From Lachnospiraceae bacterium (lineage in GTDB: Bacteria; Bacillota; Clostridia; Lachnospirales; Lachnospiraceae), in the NCBI GenBank assembly GCA_009774625.1, contig VSOB01000007.1, positions 1-63,539 of the forward strand: a stretch of 63,539 bases of DNA. The letters are read 5' to 3'. The notes beneath the pieces are model-generated. The model searched no databases, was not told where the DNA came from, and saw nothing but the letters and a program-made list of their open reading frames with translations. Positions 35,303 to 42,565 of the stretch are shown here, piece by piece (the stretch's first letter is position 1; each line of letters begins with the position of its first letter). The position numbers were made by a program, and so were the translations under genes.

Positions 35303-36073
35303 ATGGAAACCAAAGAAGAGAGCAACAGGAAGGCCGACAGGGCGGAAATACGAACGGAGCATCTGACCTTTTCCTACGACGGCGGAAAAGCGGTTTTGTC
35401 TGATCTGAGCTTTTCCGTCTTTCGGGGAGAGAGTGTGGGGCTGATCGGAGAAAACGGTGCCGGAAAATCCACACTGCTGAAAATTTTGGTAGGACTGCTG
35501 CCCGGCTACCGGGGAAAGGCGGAAGTGGGCGGCCTGCAGGTGGAAAAGAAGTATCTGCGTCAGATTCGCACAAAGGCCGGTTATGTGTTTCAGGATTCCG
35601 AGAGTCAGCTTTTCCTTTCCACTGTCTATGAGGATGTGGCATTTGGGCCGCGTAATTATGGGCTTGATGAGGCGGAAGTGGACCGGCGGGTAATGGAAGC
35701 GCTGGAACAGGTACATATGGAGGCGTTGAAGGACAGACAAATTTACCGGATGAGCGGTGGGCAAAAGAAGCTGGCCGCCATTGCCACAGTGCTGTCCATG
35801 CGGCCGGAGACGATACTGTTGGATGAGCCTTCCGGCGCACTGGATCCCAGAAACAGGAGAAATCTGATCCGGGTGATCCGGACGCTGCAGGGGACAAAGA
35901 TTGTGGCGTCTCACGACCTGGATCTGATTCTGGATACGTGCGAAAGGACTCTTTTGCTGGGAGAAGGAAGGCTGATCAAAGACGGGCCGACAGAGGCGAT
36001 TTTAACAGATGAATCATTGCTGGCGGCACATGGGCTGGAGCTGCCACTGTCACTGATGCGCAGATCAAGATAA
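35303..36073 (+). CDS. larO: LarO/CbiO, ATPase of the nickel transporter
   Basis: ABC ATPase of 256 residues. Walker A GENGAGKST, Q-loop VFQDSESQLF, signature MSGGQKKLAA, Walker B ETILLDEPSGALD, switch His in VASHDLD. ATG 35303 follows AGGAGG by 6 bases; the longer frame from 34964 runs back through larQ in a different frame and is not real. Together with the two preceding genes it makes a complete nickel importer. Confidence 0.93.
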   Translation: METKEESNRKADRAEIRTEHLTFSYDGGKAVLSDLSFSVFRGESVGLIGENGAGKSTLLKILVGLLPGYRGKAEVGGLQVEKKYLRQIRTKAGYVFQDSESQLFLSTVYEDVAFGPRNYGLDEAEVDRRVMEALEQVHMEALKDRQIYRMSGGQKKLAAIATVLSMRPETILLDEPSGALDPRNRRNLIRVIRTLQGTKIVASHDLDLILDTCERTLLLGEGRLIKDGPTEAILTDESLLAAHGLELPLSLMRRSR

Positions 36074-36113
36074 AAACAGCAAAGAAGGGAACGATAGGAA
36101 AGGGGAAAGGCAT

Positions 36114-37265
36114 ATGGAATATCGGAAACTGGGAAAGACAGGCTATACGGTCAGTGAAATCGGTATGGGCTGTGAAGGCTTTGTGGGAAAGCCGTATGAA
36201 CAGATTTTGGAATTTGTGGATCTGATGGAACAGGAAGGGGTCAACTGCATTGATTTGTATGCGCCCAATCCCCAGATGCGATCTGATCTGGGCAGGGCGC
36301 TGGCGGGCAGAAGGGACCGGTTTGTTCTGCAGGCCCATCTGTGCACGATCTGGAAAGACGGACAATACAAACGGACCAGGCTGCCGGAAGAAGTGAAGGA
36401 AGGGTTTGAAGATCAGCTTACGCGTCTTGGTACGGACCATGTGGAAATCGGCATGATTCACTATGTGGATTCTCTTAAGGACTGGGAACAGGTGGCGCAG
36501 GGACCGGTGATGCGCTATGCGATGGAACAGAAACAGGCGGGCGCCATCGGCTGTATCGGACTTTCCAGCCACAATCCCCAGGCAGCGCTGGCAGCAGTGG
36601 AAAACGGCCTGGTGGATGTACTGATGTTCAGTGTCAATCCCTGTTATGACCTGCTGCCGGCCAGTGAAGATGTGGAGATGCTCTGGAGCGCGGAAAGCTA
36701 TGCGGGGCATCTTTTGAATATGGACCCGGAGCGGAGTCGCCTCTATGAGACATGTGAGAGACTGGGCGTGGGGATTACGGTGATGAAGGCATTTGGCGGC
36801 GGAGATCTGCTCCAGGGGACGCTTTCGCCTGCAGGCAGGGCATTGACGGCATTTCAATGTCTGAGTTATGCACTGGCCCGTCCGGCAGTGGCTTCGGTTC
36901 TGGTGGGAGCGCGATCCATCGAAGAGCTGAGGGACAGCATCGCCTATGAGCATGCCTCCAAAGAGGAACGGGACTATGGAGCAGCGCTGGCAGCCCTGCC
37001 GAAGGTCAGTTGGCAGGGGCACTGTATGTACTGCGGACATTGTGCGCCCTGTCCGAAAGGAATCGATGTGGCTTCCGTCACCCGGTTTCTGAATCTGGCG
37101 ATGGCCCGGCAGGAAGTGCCGGAGACGGTCAGAGAGCATTACGGACTTTTGGCAAACAAGGCCGATGCATGTGTTGGGTGCGGAGTCTGTGAAACACGCT
37201 GTCCGTTTGGAGTGCCGGTCATGGAAAACATGAAAAAAGCAGCGGCATTGTTTCCCAAATCATAG
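36114..37265 (+). CDS. Aldo/keto reductase with C-terminal ferredoxin-type domain
   Basis: 383 residues: an aldo/keto reductase barrel (MEYRKLGKTGYTVSEIGMG, then IGMIHYVDS and CIGLSSHNPQAA), followed by two [4Fe-4S] cysteine clusters in the last 80 residues: CMYCGHCAPCPKG and CVGCGVCETRCPFG. Such fusions are oxidoreductases of unknown substrate. It lies 40 bases after larO on the same strand and ends at a strong terminator, so it may be the last gene of the lar operon. Whether it uses or supports the pincer cofactor is unknown. Confidence 0.9.
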   Translation: MEYRKLGKTGYTVSEIGMGCEGFVGKPYEQILEFVDLMEQEGVNCIDLYAPNPQMRSDLGRALAGRRDRFVLQAHLCTIWKDGQYKRTRLPEEVKEGFEDQLTRLGTDHVEIGMIHYVDSLKDWEQVAQGPVMRYAMEQKQAGAIGCIGLSSHNPQAALAAVENGLVDVLMFSVNPCYDLLPASEDVEMLWSAESYAGHLLNMDPERSRLYETCERLGVGITVMKAFGGGDLLQGTLSPAGRALTAFQCLSYALARPAVASVLVGARSIEELRDSIAYEHASKEERDYGAALAALPKVSWQGHCMYCGHCAPCPKGIDVASVTRFLNLAMARQEVPETVREHYGLLANKADACVGCGVCETRCPFGVPVMENMKKAAALFPKS

Positions 37266-37282
37266 CAAAACATAGCAAAACA

Positions 37283-37320
37283 AAAAGGGAGAAGGCGGTA
37301 TCATCCGCTTTCTCCCTTTT
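37283..37320. terminator. Bidirectional terminator between the AKR and lipoprotein genes
   Basis: A 16-bp stem with one G-T pair (37283-37298 with 37305-37320), A-rich on the left arm and T-rich on the right. It serves converging transcripts. Just left of it the 10-mer CATAGCAAAA occurs twice in tandem. Confidence 0.78.
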
Positions 37321-37329
37321 GCTGTCCGG

Positions 37330-38040
37330 TCAGTTTGCAGCGCCTGGAAGGCTTCCGCCCAGATCTTCTCTCAGATTCACATAGGATTTGACTTCCGAAT
37401 CTTCGGTATAACCTTTCTGCGTGATAAATTCTATAAATTCTTTGATTTCTTCCTGCGTCCACAGGGCATAATTAAGGTTGGCATCCTGTATGATCTGTTC
37501 CAGAGACATGGATTCATAGGAGGTCATACAGTCCTGAAAATTGGAAAGTTCTGCTCTGACTTCTTCCAGGCGGGCAAGATCTTCATCTGTAGCCGGTGCA
37601 AAATCCAGAGCCGTAACCTGTGGCGGGATGGACATAGTCATGGCAGGGCCGATGGTAAACAGATAGGTTTTGCCCGTCTCTATTTCGTTTTTTGCCCGTT
37701 CTGCCAGTGCATCGTCCAGATGGATTTCCATGATACCGATGTAATTTTCGGCAGTGGCAGCGGCATTACCGATTACGGTATTGCTTTCTGCGATCAAATT
37801 GTCTGTGACATCTACAATAAAGGATATGGTTTCAGCAGAGCTCATTTCTTCTGTTTCTTCTTCTGTGTGATCCTCCGGTGCGGCCTCTGTCTCCGGCGCC
37901 TCCGTTTCCGGCTGTACCATTTCCGTTTCTGCGCCGTCCTGTACAGGCGCCGGAGAAGGAGTGACGGAGTCTGCCGTGTTGCAGGCTGTCAGGAGCGTCA
38001 TTGTCAGCAGCATAGAAGCTGCCAGTACATGCTTTTTCAA
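37330..38040 (-). CDS. Lipoprotein of unknown function
   Basis: 236 residues with lipobox LTAC (Cys at residue 20) and an acidic Glu/Thr/Pro-rich linker (about 24-70). A globular part follows: SFIVDVTDNLIAESNTVIGN, then a segment reading YIGIMEIHLDDALAERAKN, then a C-terminal region rich in Glu and Tyr. I do not recognise a family. The start is ATG 38040 with AGGTG upstream. It stands alone between two terminator or promoter regions, transcribed away from csoR. Confidence 0.75.
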   Translation of the reverse strand: MKKHVLAASMLLTMTLLTACNTADSVTPSPAPVQDGAETEMVQPETEAPETEAAPEDHTEEETEEMSSAETISFIVDVTDNLIAESNTVIGNAAATAENYIGIMEIHLDDALAERAKNEIETGKTYLFTIGPAMTMSIPPQVTALDFAPATDEDLARLEEVRAELSNFQDCMTSYESMSLEQIIQDANLNYALWTQEEIKEFIEFITQKGYTEDSEVKSYVNLREDLGGSLPGAAN

Positions 38041-38158
38041 TTGTTACACCTCCATAATGCAATCAGTTTCCCAGTGAGAAATGGGAACAGTCATAAAATA
38101 CGGTTACATTATAGCCCTTGTCCTGGGAAAGAGCAAGAATAAAAATTTTTCCATCTCC

Positions 38159-38187
38159 TTGACATATACCCCATAGGGGTATATAGT
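38159..38187 (+). promoter_or_regulatory. csoR-copA promoter with CsoR-type operator
   Basis: TTGACA (38159-38164), a 17-base spacer and TATAGT (38182-38187). The spacer is almost entirely a perfect inverted repeat, ATATACCCC (38164-38172) and GGGGTATAT (38176-38184). This matches the TACCCC/GGGGTA pattern of CsoR operators, and binding there would block polymerase. Confidence 0.85.
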
Positions 38188-38230
38188 ATAGAGAAAGAGC
38201 GACAGATGACAGAAAGGAAGTGCCATCGGT

Positions 38231-38641
38231 ATGAGTGATTCATATGAAGTATCCCGGTCTGATTCCCGGAGATGTCAGGAGACAGAAGCAGGGGAAGGGA
38301 TGGGGAGCAATATGAGGGAAAAACAGCAGAATACAGATCAAACGGGGGAAGGCGGGTGCTGTCACAGGACAAAGGAGCGTACCGCAGCTGAGTACAGAGG
38401 GCTGATCAATCGTCTGAGCCGGATTGAGGGACAGGTGAGAGGGATTCGGAAGATGGTGGAACGGGATGCTTACTGCCCGGATATTCTGGTTCAGGTGGCG
38501 GCGGTGAGCGCAGCGCTGAATTCTTTTAACAAGGAACTGCTGGGCAATCATATCCGGACCTGTGTGGCCAGAGACATCCGGGAGGGAAAAGAAGAAACCA
38601 TCGAGGAACTGATGATAACTTTGCAGAAGCTGATGAAATAG
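38231..38641 (+). CDS. csoR: CsoR family copper-sensing repressor
   Basis: All-helical tetrameric repressor released from DNA by Cu(I). The core INRLSRIEGQVRGIRKMVE is typical; the Cys-His-Cys copper site is seen as DAYCPDIL and NHIRTCV. A further GGCCHR motif lies in the N-terminal tail. The longest frame from ATG 38231 gives 136 residues; ATG 38312 (MREKQ..., 109 residues, GGGGAG upstream) is equally likely and closer to family length. It lies immediately after its own probable operator and 69 bases before copA. Confidence 0.92.
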   Translation: MSDSYEVSRSDSRRCQETEAGEGMGSNMREKQQNTDQTGEGGCCHRTKERTAAEYRGLINRLSRIEGQVRGIRKMVERDAYCPDILVQVAAVSAALNSFNKELLGNHIRTCVARDIREGKEETIEELMITLQKLMK

Positions 38642-38653
38642 GAGCATGAGAAA

Positions 38654-38713
38654 ATGGGAACACTGAGTATGGATTTGACGGGAACGGGCACGGGTCCGGG
38701 GAGGGATAGATGA
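38654..38713 (+). CDS. Possible 19-codon leader ORF overlapping copA
   Basis: ATG 38654 follows GGAGC by 9 bases and encodes 19 residues rich in Gly and Thr. Its TGA overlaps the copA ATG (ATGA), a layout that could couple translation. No similarity is expected for so short a peptide; it may be chance. Confidence 0.25.
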   Translation: MGTLSMDLTGTGTGPGRDR

Positions 38714-41262
38714 AACAATATACAGTAACAGGAATGAGCTGCGCGGCCTGCAGCGCCCGCGTGGAAAAGGCAGTGTCGAAAGTACCGGGCGTGACAGCCT
38801 GTTCGGTGAGTCTGCTGACCAATTCTATGGGAGTGGACGGAACGGCAGAGGCAAAGGAGATCATTGCCGCAGTGCAGGCGGCAGGGTATGGTGCGGCTGA
38901 AAAAGGCGGAGAGACACAGGCGGCTCATTCCGGCATGGAAGAGGACGCGCTGAAAGATACGGAAACACCGAAGCTGCTTCGGCGGCTCTGGTACTCGGTG
39001 GGATTTTTGCTGATCCTTATGTATTTTTCCATGGGACATATGATGTGGGGCTGGCCTGTGCCGTCCTGGCTGGAAAGCAATCATATGGCGATGGGGCTGC
39101 TACAGCTTCTTCTCACCATAGCCGTTATGGTAATCAATCAGAAATTTTTTATCAGCGGAGTCAAAAGTCTGCTGCATGGTGCGCCGAATATGGATACACT
39201 GGTGGCGCTGGGGGCGGGCGCTTCCTTTGTATACAGCACATATGCGCTGTTTGCCATGACAGATGCCCAGATAAAAGGGGATATGGCCGTGGTTATGGAC
39301 TATATGCATGAGTTCTACTTTGAATCTGCAGCTATGATTCTGACATTGATTACGGTGGGCAAGATGCTGGAGGCCCGTTCAAAAGGCCGGACCACAGATG
39401 CGCTGAAAAGTCTGATGAAACTGGCGCCCAGGACGGCGGTGATCGCAGAGGGGAAAACCGAGCGGGAAGTGCCGGTTGACCAGGTGAAGAAAGGCGATAT
39501 CTTTTTGGTTCGTCCCGGAGAAAATATACCGGTGGACGGTATCGTGACAGAGGGTAGCAGCGCGGTCAATGAAGCGGCTCTGACCGGAGAGAGTATCCCG
39601 GTGGATAAGGAAGCGGGAGATATGGTATCTGCGGCTACGGTGAACCAGTCCGGTTTTTTGCGGTGTGAGGCCACACGTGTGGGAGAAGATACCACACTGT
39701 CTCAGATTATCCGGATGGTCAGTGATGCGGCGGCCACCAAGGCTCCGATTGCCAAAGTAGCGGACCGGGTATCCGGGGTATTTGTGCCTGCTGTGATTCT
39801 GATTGCGTTTCTGACAACGCTGATCTGGCTTTTAGCAGGAGAAAGCATCGGCTTTGCACTGGCCAGAGGTATTTCGGTGCTGGTGATCAGCTGCCCCTGT
39901 GCGCTGGGACTGGCGACGCCGGTGGCCATTATGGTGGGCAATGGCATGGGCGCCAGAAGCGGTATTCTGTTTAAGACGGCCGCTTCTCTGGAACAGGCAG
40001 GCAGGACTGAGATCGTGGCACTGGATAAGACGGGTACGATCACTGCCGGCGAGCCGAAGGTGACAGATCTGGTACCGGCAGACGGCATTGACGAAGAGCA
40101 GCTTCTGCATCTGGCGTATGCCCTGGAACAAAAGAGTGAGCATCCTCTGGCAAAAGCTATTTGGCAAAAAGCCGGAGAGGCTGGACTGGAGGCAGAGGAA
40201 GTAACGGATTTTCAGGCGCTGCCGGGAAATGGGCTGAAGGCTTCTCTGCATGGAGATACTCTGACAGGAGGAAATGAAGCGCTGATCAGTAAAACGGTGT
40301 CTGTCCCGAAGGCATTTCAGGAGAACGCAAAACGGCTGGCCCAGGAGGGTAAGACGCCACTGTATTTTGCCAGAAATCAAACGCTTCTGGGAATCATTGC
40401 CGTGGCGGATGTGATCAAGGAGGACAGTCCGCAGGCCGTACGGGAGCTGCAGAATATGGGCATCCGTGTGGTGATGCTGACCGGGGACAATGAACGGACG
40501 GCCAGAGCCATCGGTGCACAGGCCGGTGTGGATGAAGTGATCGCCGGAGTGCTGCCGGACGGAAAAGAAAGTGTGATCCGAAGCTTGAAAGAACAGGGAA
40601 AAACTGCTATGGTAGGAGATGGGATCAACGATGCCCCTGCCCTGACCAGGGCGGACATCGGTATTGCCATCGGCGCAGGGACCGATATTGCCATTGATGC
40701 GGCAGATGTGGTTTTGATGAAAAGCAGGCTCCGGGATGTGCCTGCGGCGATTCGTCTGAGCCGGGCCACACTGCAAAACATCCATGAAAATCTGTTCTGG
40801 GCATTTTTTTATAATGTGATCGGGATCCCGCTGGCAGCCGGGCTCTGGATCCCGCTATTCGGATGGAAATTAAATCCCATGTTCGGGGCGGCGGCAATGA
40901 GCCTGTCCAGTTTCTGTGTGGTGACCAATGCACTGCGGCTGAATCTGTTTCGTATCTATGATACAAGGCGGGATCGGGCCGGTAAGGCTTTGCAGAAAAA
41001 ACGGTCTGAAACCGACAGTATGCAGGTACAGGCAGTCGAAGAAAAGGAGGAAAACAAAATGGAGAAAACATTAAAAATTGAAGGTATGATGTGCCCGCAT
41101 TGTGAGGGAACAGTAAAGAAAGCCCTGGAGGCAATAGATGGAGTAAGAGAAGTCGTTGCCAGCCATACCGCAGGAACGGCGGTTGTGACCCTGGACGGAG
41201 AGGTGGCCGATGAAGTGCTGAAAAAGACCGTGGAGGAGCAGGGATATAAAGTACTGGCCTGA
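38710..41262 (+). CDS. copA: CopA, copper-exporting P1B-type ATPase with a fused C-terminal CopZ-like domain
   Basis: Exports Cu(I) across the membrane using ATP. 850 residues: N-terminal heavy-metal domain with GMSCAACSARV, eight expected helices, phosphatase TGES, the membrane copper site CPC (395-397), phosphorylated Asp439 in DKTGT, SEHPLA (nucleotide site), and GDGINDAPAL. After the last helices a charged linker leads to a second heavy-metal domain from residue 784 (KIEGMMCPHCEGTVK). A C-terminal domain of this kind is uncommon; it has its own ribosome site (separate entry). Controlled by the upstream CsoR operator. Confidence 0.96.
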   Translation: MKQYTVTGMSCAACSARVEKAVSKVPGVTACSVSLLTNSMGVDGTAEAKEIIAAVQAAGYGAAEKGGETQAAHSGMEEDALKDTETPKLLRRLWYSVGFLLILMYFSMGHMMWGWPVPSWLESNHMAMGLLQLLLTIAVMVINQKFFISGVKSLLHGAPNMDTLVALGAGASFVYSTYALFAMTDAQIKGDMAVVMDYMHEFYFESAAMILTLITVGKMLEARSKGRTTDALKSLMKLAPRTAVIAEGKTEREVPVDQVKKGDIFLVRPGENIPVDGIVTEGSSAVNEAALTGESIPVDKEAGDMVSAATVNQSGFLRCEATRVGEDTTLSQIIRMVSDAAATKAPIAKVADRVSGVFVPAVILIAFLTTLIWLLAGESIGFALARGISVLVISCPCALGLATPVAIMVGNGMGARSGILFKTAASLEQAGRTEIVALDKTGTITAGEPKVTDLVPADGIDEEQLLHLAYALEQKSEHPLAKAIWQKAGEAGLEAEEVTDFQALPGNGLKASLHGDTLTGGNEALISKTVSVPKAFQENAKRLAQEGKTPLYFARNQTLLGIIAVADVIKEDSPQAVRELQNMGIRVVMLTGDNERTARAIGAQAGVDEVIAGVLPDGKESVIRSLKEQGKTAMVGDGINDAPALTRADIGIAIGAGTDIAIDAADVVLMKSRLRDVPAAIRLSRATLQNIHENLFWAFFYNVIGIPLAAGLWIPLFGWKLNPMFGAAAMSLSSFCVVTNALRLNLFRIYDTRRDRAGKALQKKRSETDSMQVQAVEEKEENKMEKTLKIEGMMCPHCEGTVKKALEAIDGVREVVASHTAGTAVVTLDGEVADEVLKKTVEEQGYKVLA
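41059..41262 (+). CDS. Internal start: free CopZ-like copper chaperone made from the 3' end of copA
   Basis: Inside copA, AGGAGG (41045-41050) stands 8 bases before ATG 41059, in frame with copA. From there 67 residues form a complete ferredoxin-like heavy-metal domain with the Cu(I) motif MMCPHCEG, the size of a normal CopZ. The sequence therefore predicts two products: the fused ATPase and a free chaperone. Alternatively copA and copZ were once separate and fused by loss of the copA stop. Confidence 0.6.
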   Translation: MEKTLKIEGMMCPHCEGTVKKALEAIDGVREVVASHTAGTAVVTLDGEVADEVLKKTVEEQGYKVLA

Positions 41263-41289
41263 AAAGAGTCTGGCAGAAAGGAGATACCA

Positions 41290-42271
41290 ATGAGAGTATT
41301 GATCTGGGGGACTGGCAGATTGGCCGGAAAAGTAGCGGGAAAACATATTGCAGCGGACCAAATAGTTGCCTACATTGATACGCACAAAAAGACGGAAGAG
41401 TATATGGGAAGAAAGTGGTAACACCTCAGGAAGCAGCCGGCATGGAATATGATGCCATTCTTGTTGCCAATCTTTTCAGCCGTGAAATATACAAACAGTG
41501 TCAGGAAATCGGCATTGATCTGAAGAAAGTGATTTTCCTTTACAATAATTTTACGATGTCAGATCTCAATCAGGATTATGTATTTGCAGAGAAAATTTTA
41601 GGTAAAGAATATGCGGAAATTGTAAAAATCGGTATCATACAGTGCAGGGCGTGGAAGCATATGGCGATTTATGCCTTTCAGATTTCGGGGAGGGGTATTT
41701 GGAAAGCGACTATGTGCGGATGAAATGCTTTGAACTTGCAGTGAAAGAAATCCGCAAAAAGAAGGTACAGGGTGATGTGGCAGAAGTCGGCGTATTCCGT
41801 GGGGAATTTGCCCAATATATCAATTATGCATTTCCCGATCGTACTTGCTATTTATTTGATACATTTGACGGGTTTGATGCAAACGAGGCGCTGCGGGAAC
41901 TGAAAAAAGGAAATTGTACAGATGCTTTCGTAGAGGCATATAAACAGACCAATGTCAGCACAGTCCTGGAAAGGATGTCTCATCTTGATAAAATTGTGAT
42001 GAAACAGGGATTTTTTCCGGCATCTTTAGATGGGCTGGATTCCACATTTGCATTTGTGTCCCTGGATGTGGATTTTGAGGATTCTATTTATGCGGGTCTG
42101 GAGTATTTTTATCCGCGTCTCGCAAAAGGCGGTTATCTGTTTGTACATGATTACAACAGCGATTTGTCCGGTGTGGAAAAGGCAGTGGATCGTTATGAGG
42201 AAGCAAATCATATCTCATTGTGTAAAATGCCCTTTTGTGATGCAAACGGAACACTGGTGGTAACAAAATAA
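41290..42271 (+). pseudogene. TylF/macrocin-O-methyltransferase-like gene with two frameshifts
   Basis: ATG 41290 (AAAGGAG upstream) opens VLIWGTGRLAGKVAGKHI. The frame stops at 41421 but continues one frame over from about 41415 (VTPQEAAGMEYDAILVANL), then shifts again near 41630 into VQGVEAYGDLCLSDFGEGYLES and the methyltransferase core (GDVAEVGVFRGEFAQYINYAF, CYLFDTFDGFD, FVSLDVDFEDSIYAGLEYFYPRLAKGGYLFVHDY). Each shift fits one missing base, the second in a run of five A. The combined product would be about 330 residues: a nucleotide-binding-like N-terminal part plus a TylF domain. The reading is coherent across all three frames, so the decay is recent or the bases are sequencing errors. 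Confidence 0.85.
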
Positions 42272-42373
42272 AATTGCGAAAGAAAGCCTGCCTGATTTCA
42301 GAAGCTATCAACCGTGCAATAAATATTACCAAAGTTTTACAAATTTTCCCCGATTCTTTGTCGGAAAAAACGA

Positions 42374-42402
42374 TTGACTTTGTTTATTTGAAGTGCTACA
42401 CT
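42374..42402 (+). promoter_or_regulatory. Promoter upstream of the amt gene
   Basis: TTGACT (42374-42379), a 17-base spacer and TACACT (42397-42402). A terminator hairpin starts only about 13 bases after the expected transcription start. Confidence 0.5.
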
Positions 42403-42421
42403 TGCATGCATACAGGCAAAG

Positions 42422-42450
42422 GCGCTATGGAATTATCCATAGCGCTTTTT
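42422..42450 (+). terminator. Terminator or attenuator before the amt gene
   Basis: A perfect 10-bp stem GCGCTATGGA/TCCATAGCGC (42422-42431 with 42436-42445) with a 4-base loop, then TTTTT. It may end the upstream TylF-like transcript or attenuate transcription from the promoter just before it. Confidence 0.72.
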
Positions 42451-42565
42451 CATTTTATGACAACAAAAGTTTTCTATGGCTTAATATGATCCGGAAAACG
42501 GCGGCCTGTAACAGGAATAAAACGCTCCGCGGGCGGAACCTGAATGGAAATGAGGAGGAAATCGT

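Noticed and set aside
35976..37139. 387-codon open frame on the minus strand
   Set aside because: Antisense to the iron-sulfur aldo/keto reductase, which has clear catalytic and cluster motifs.
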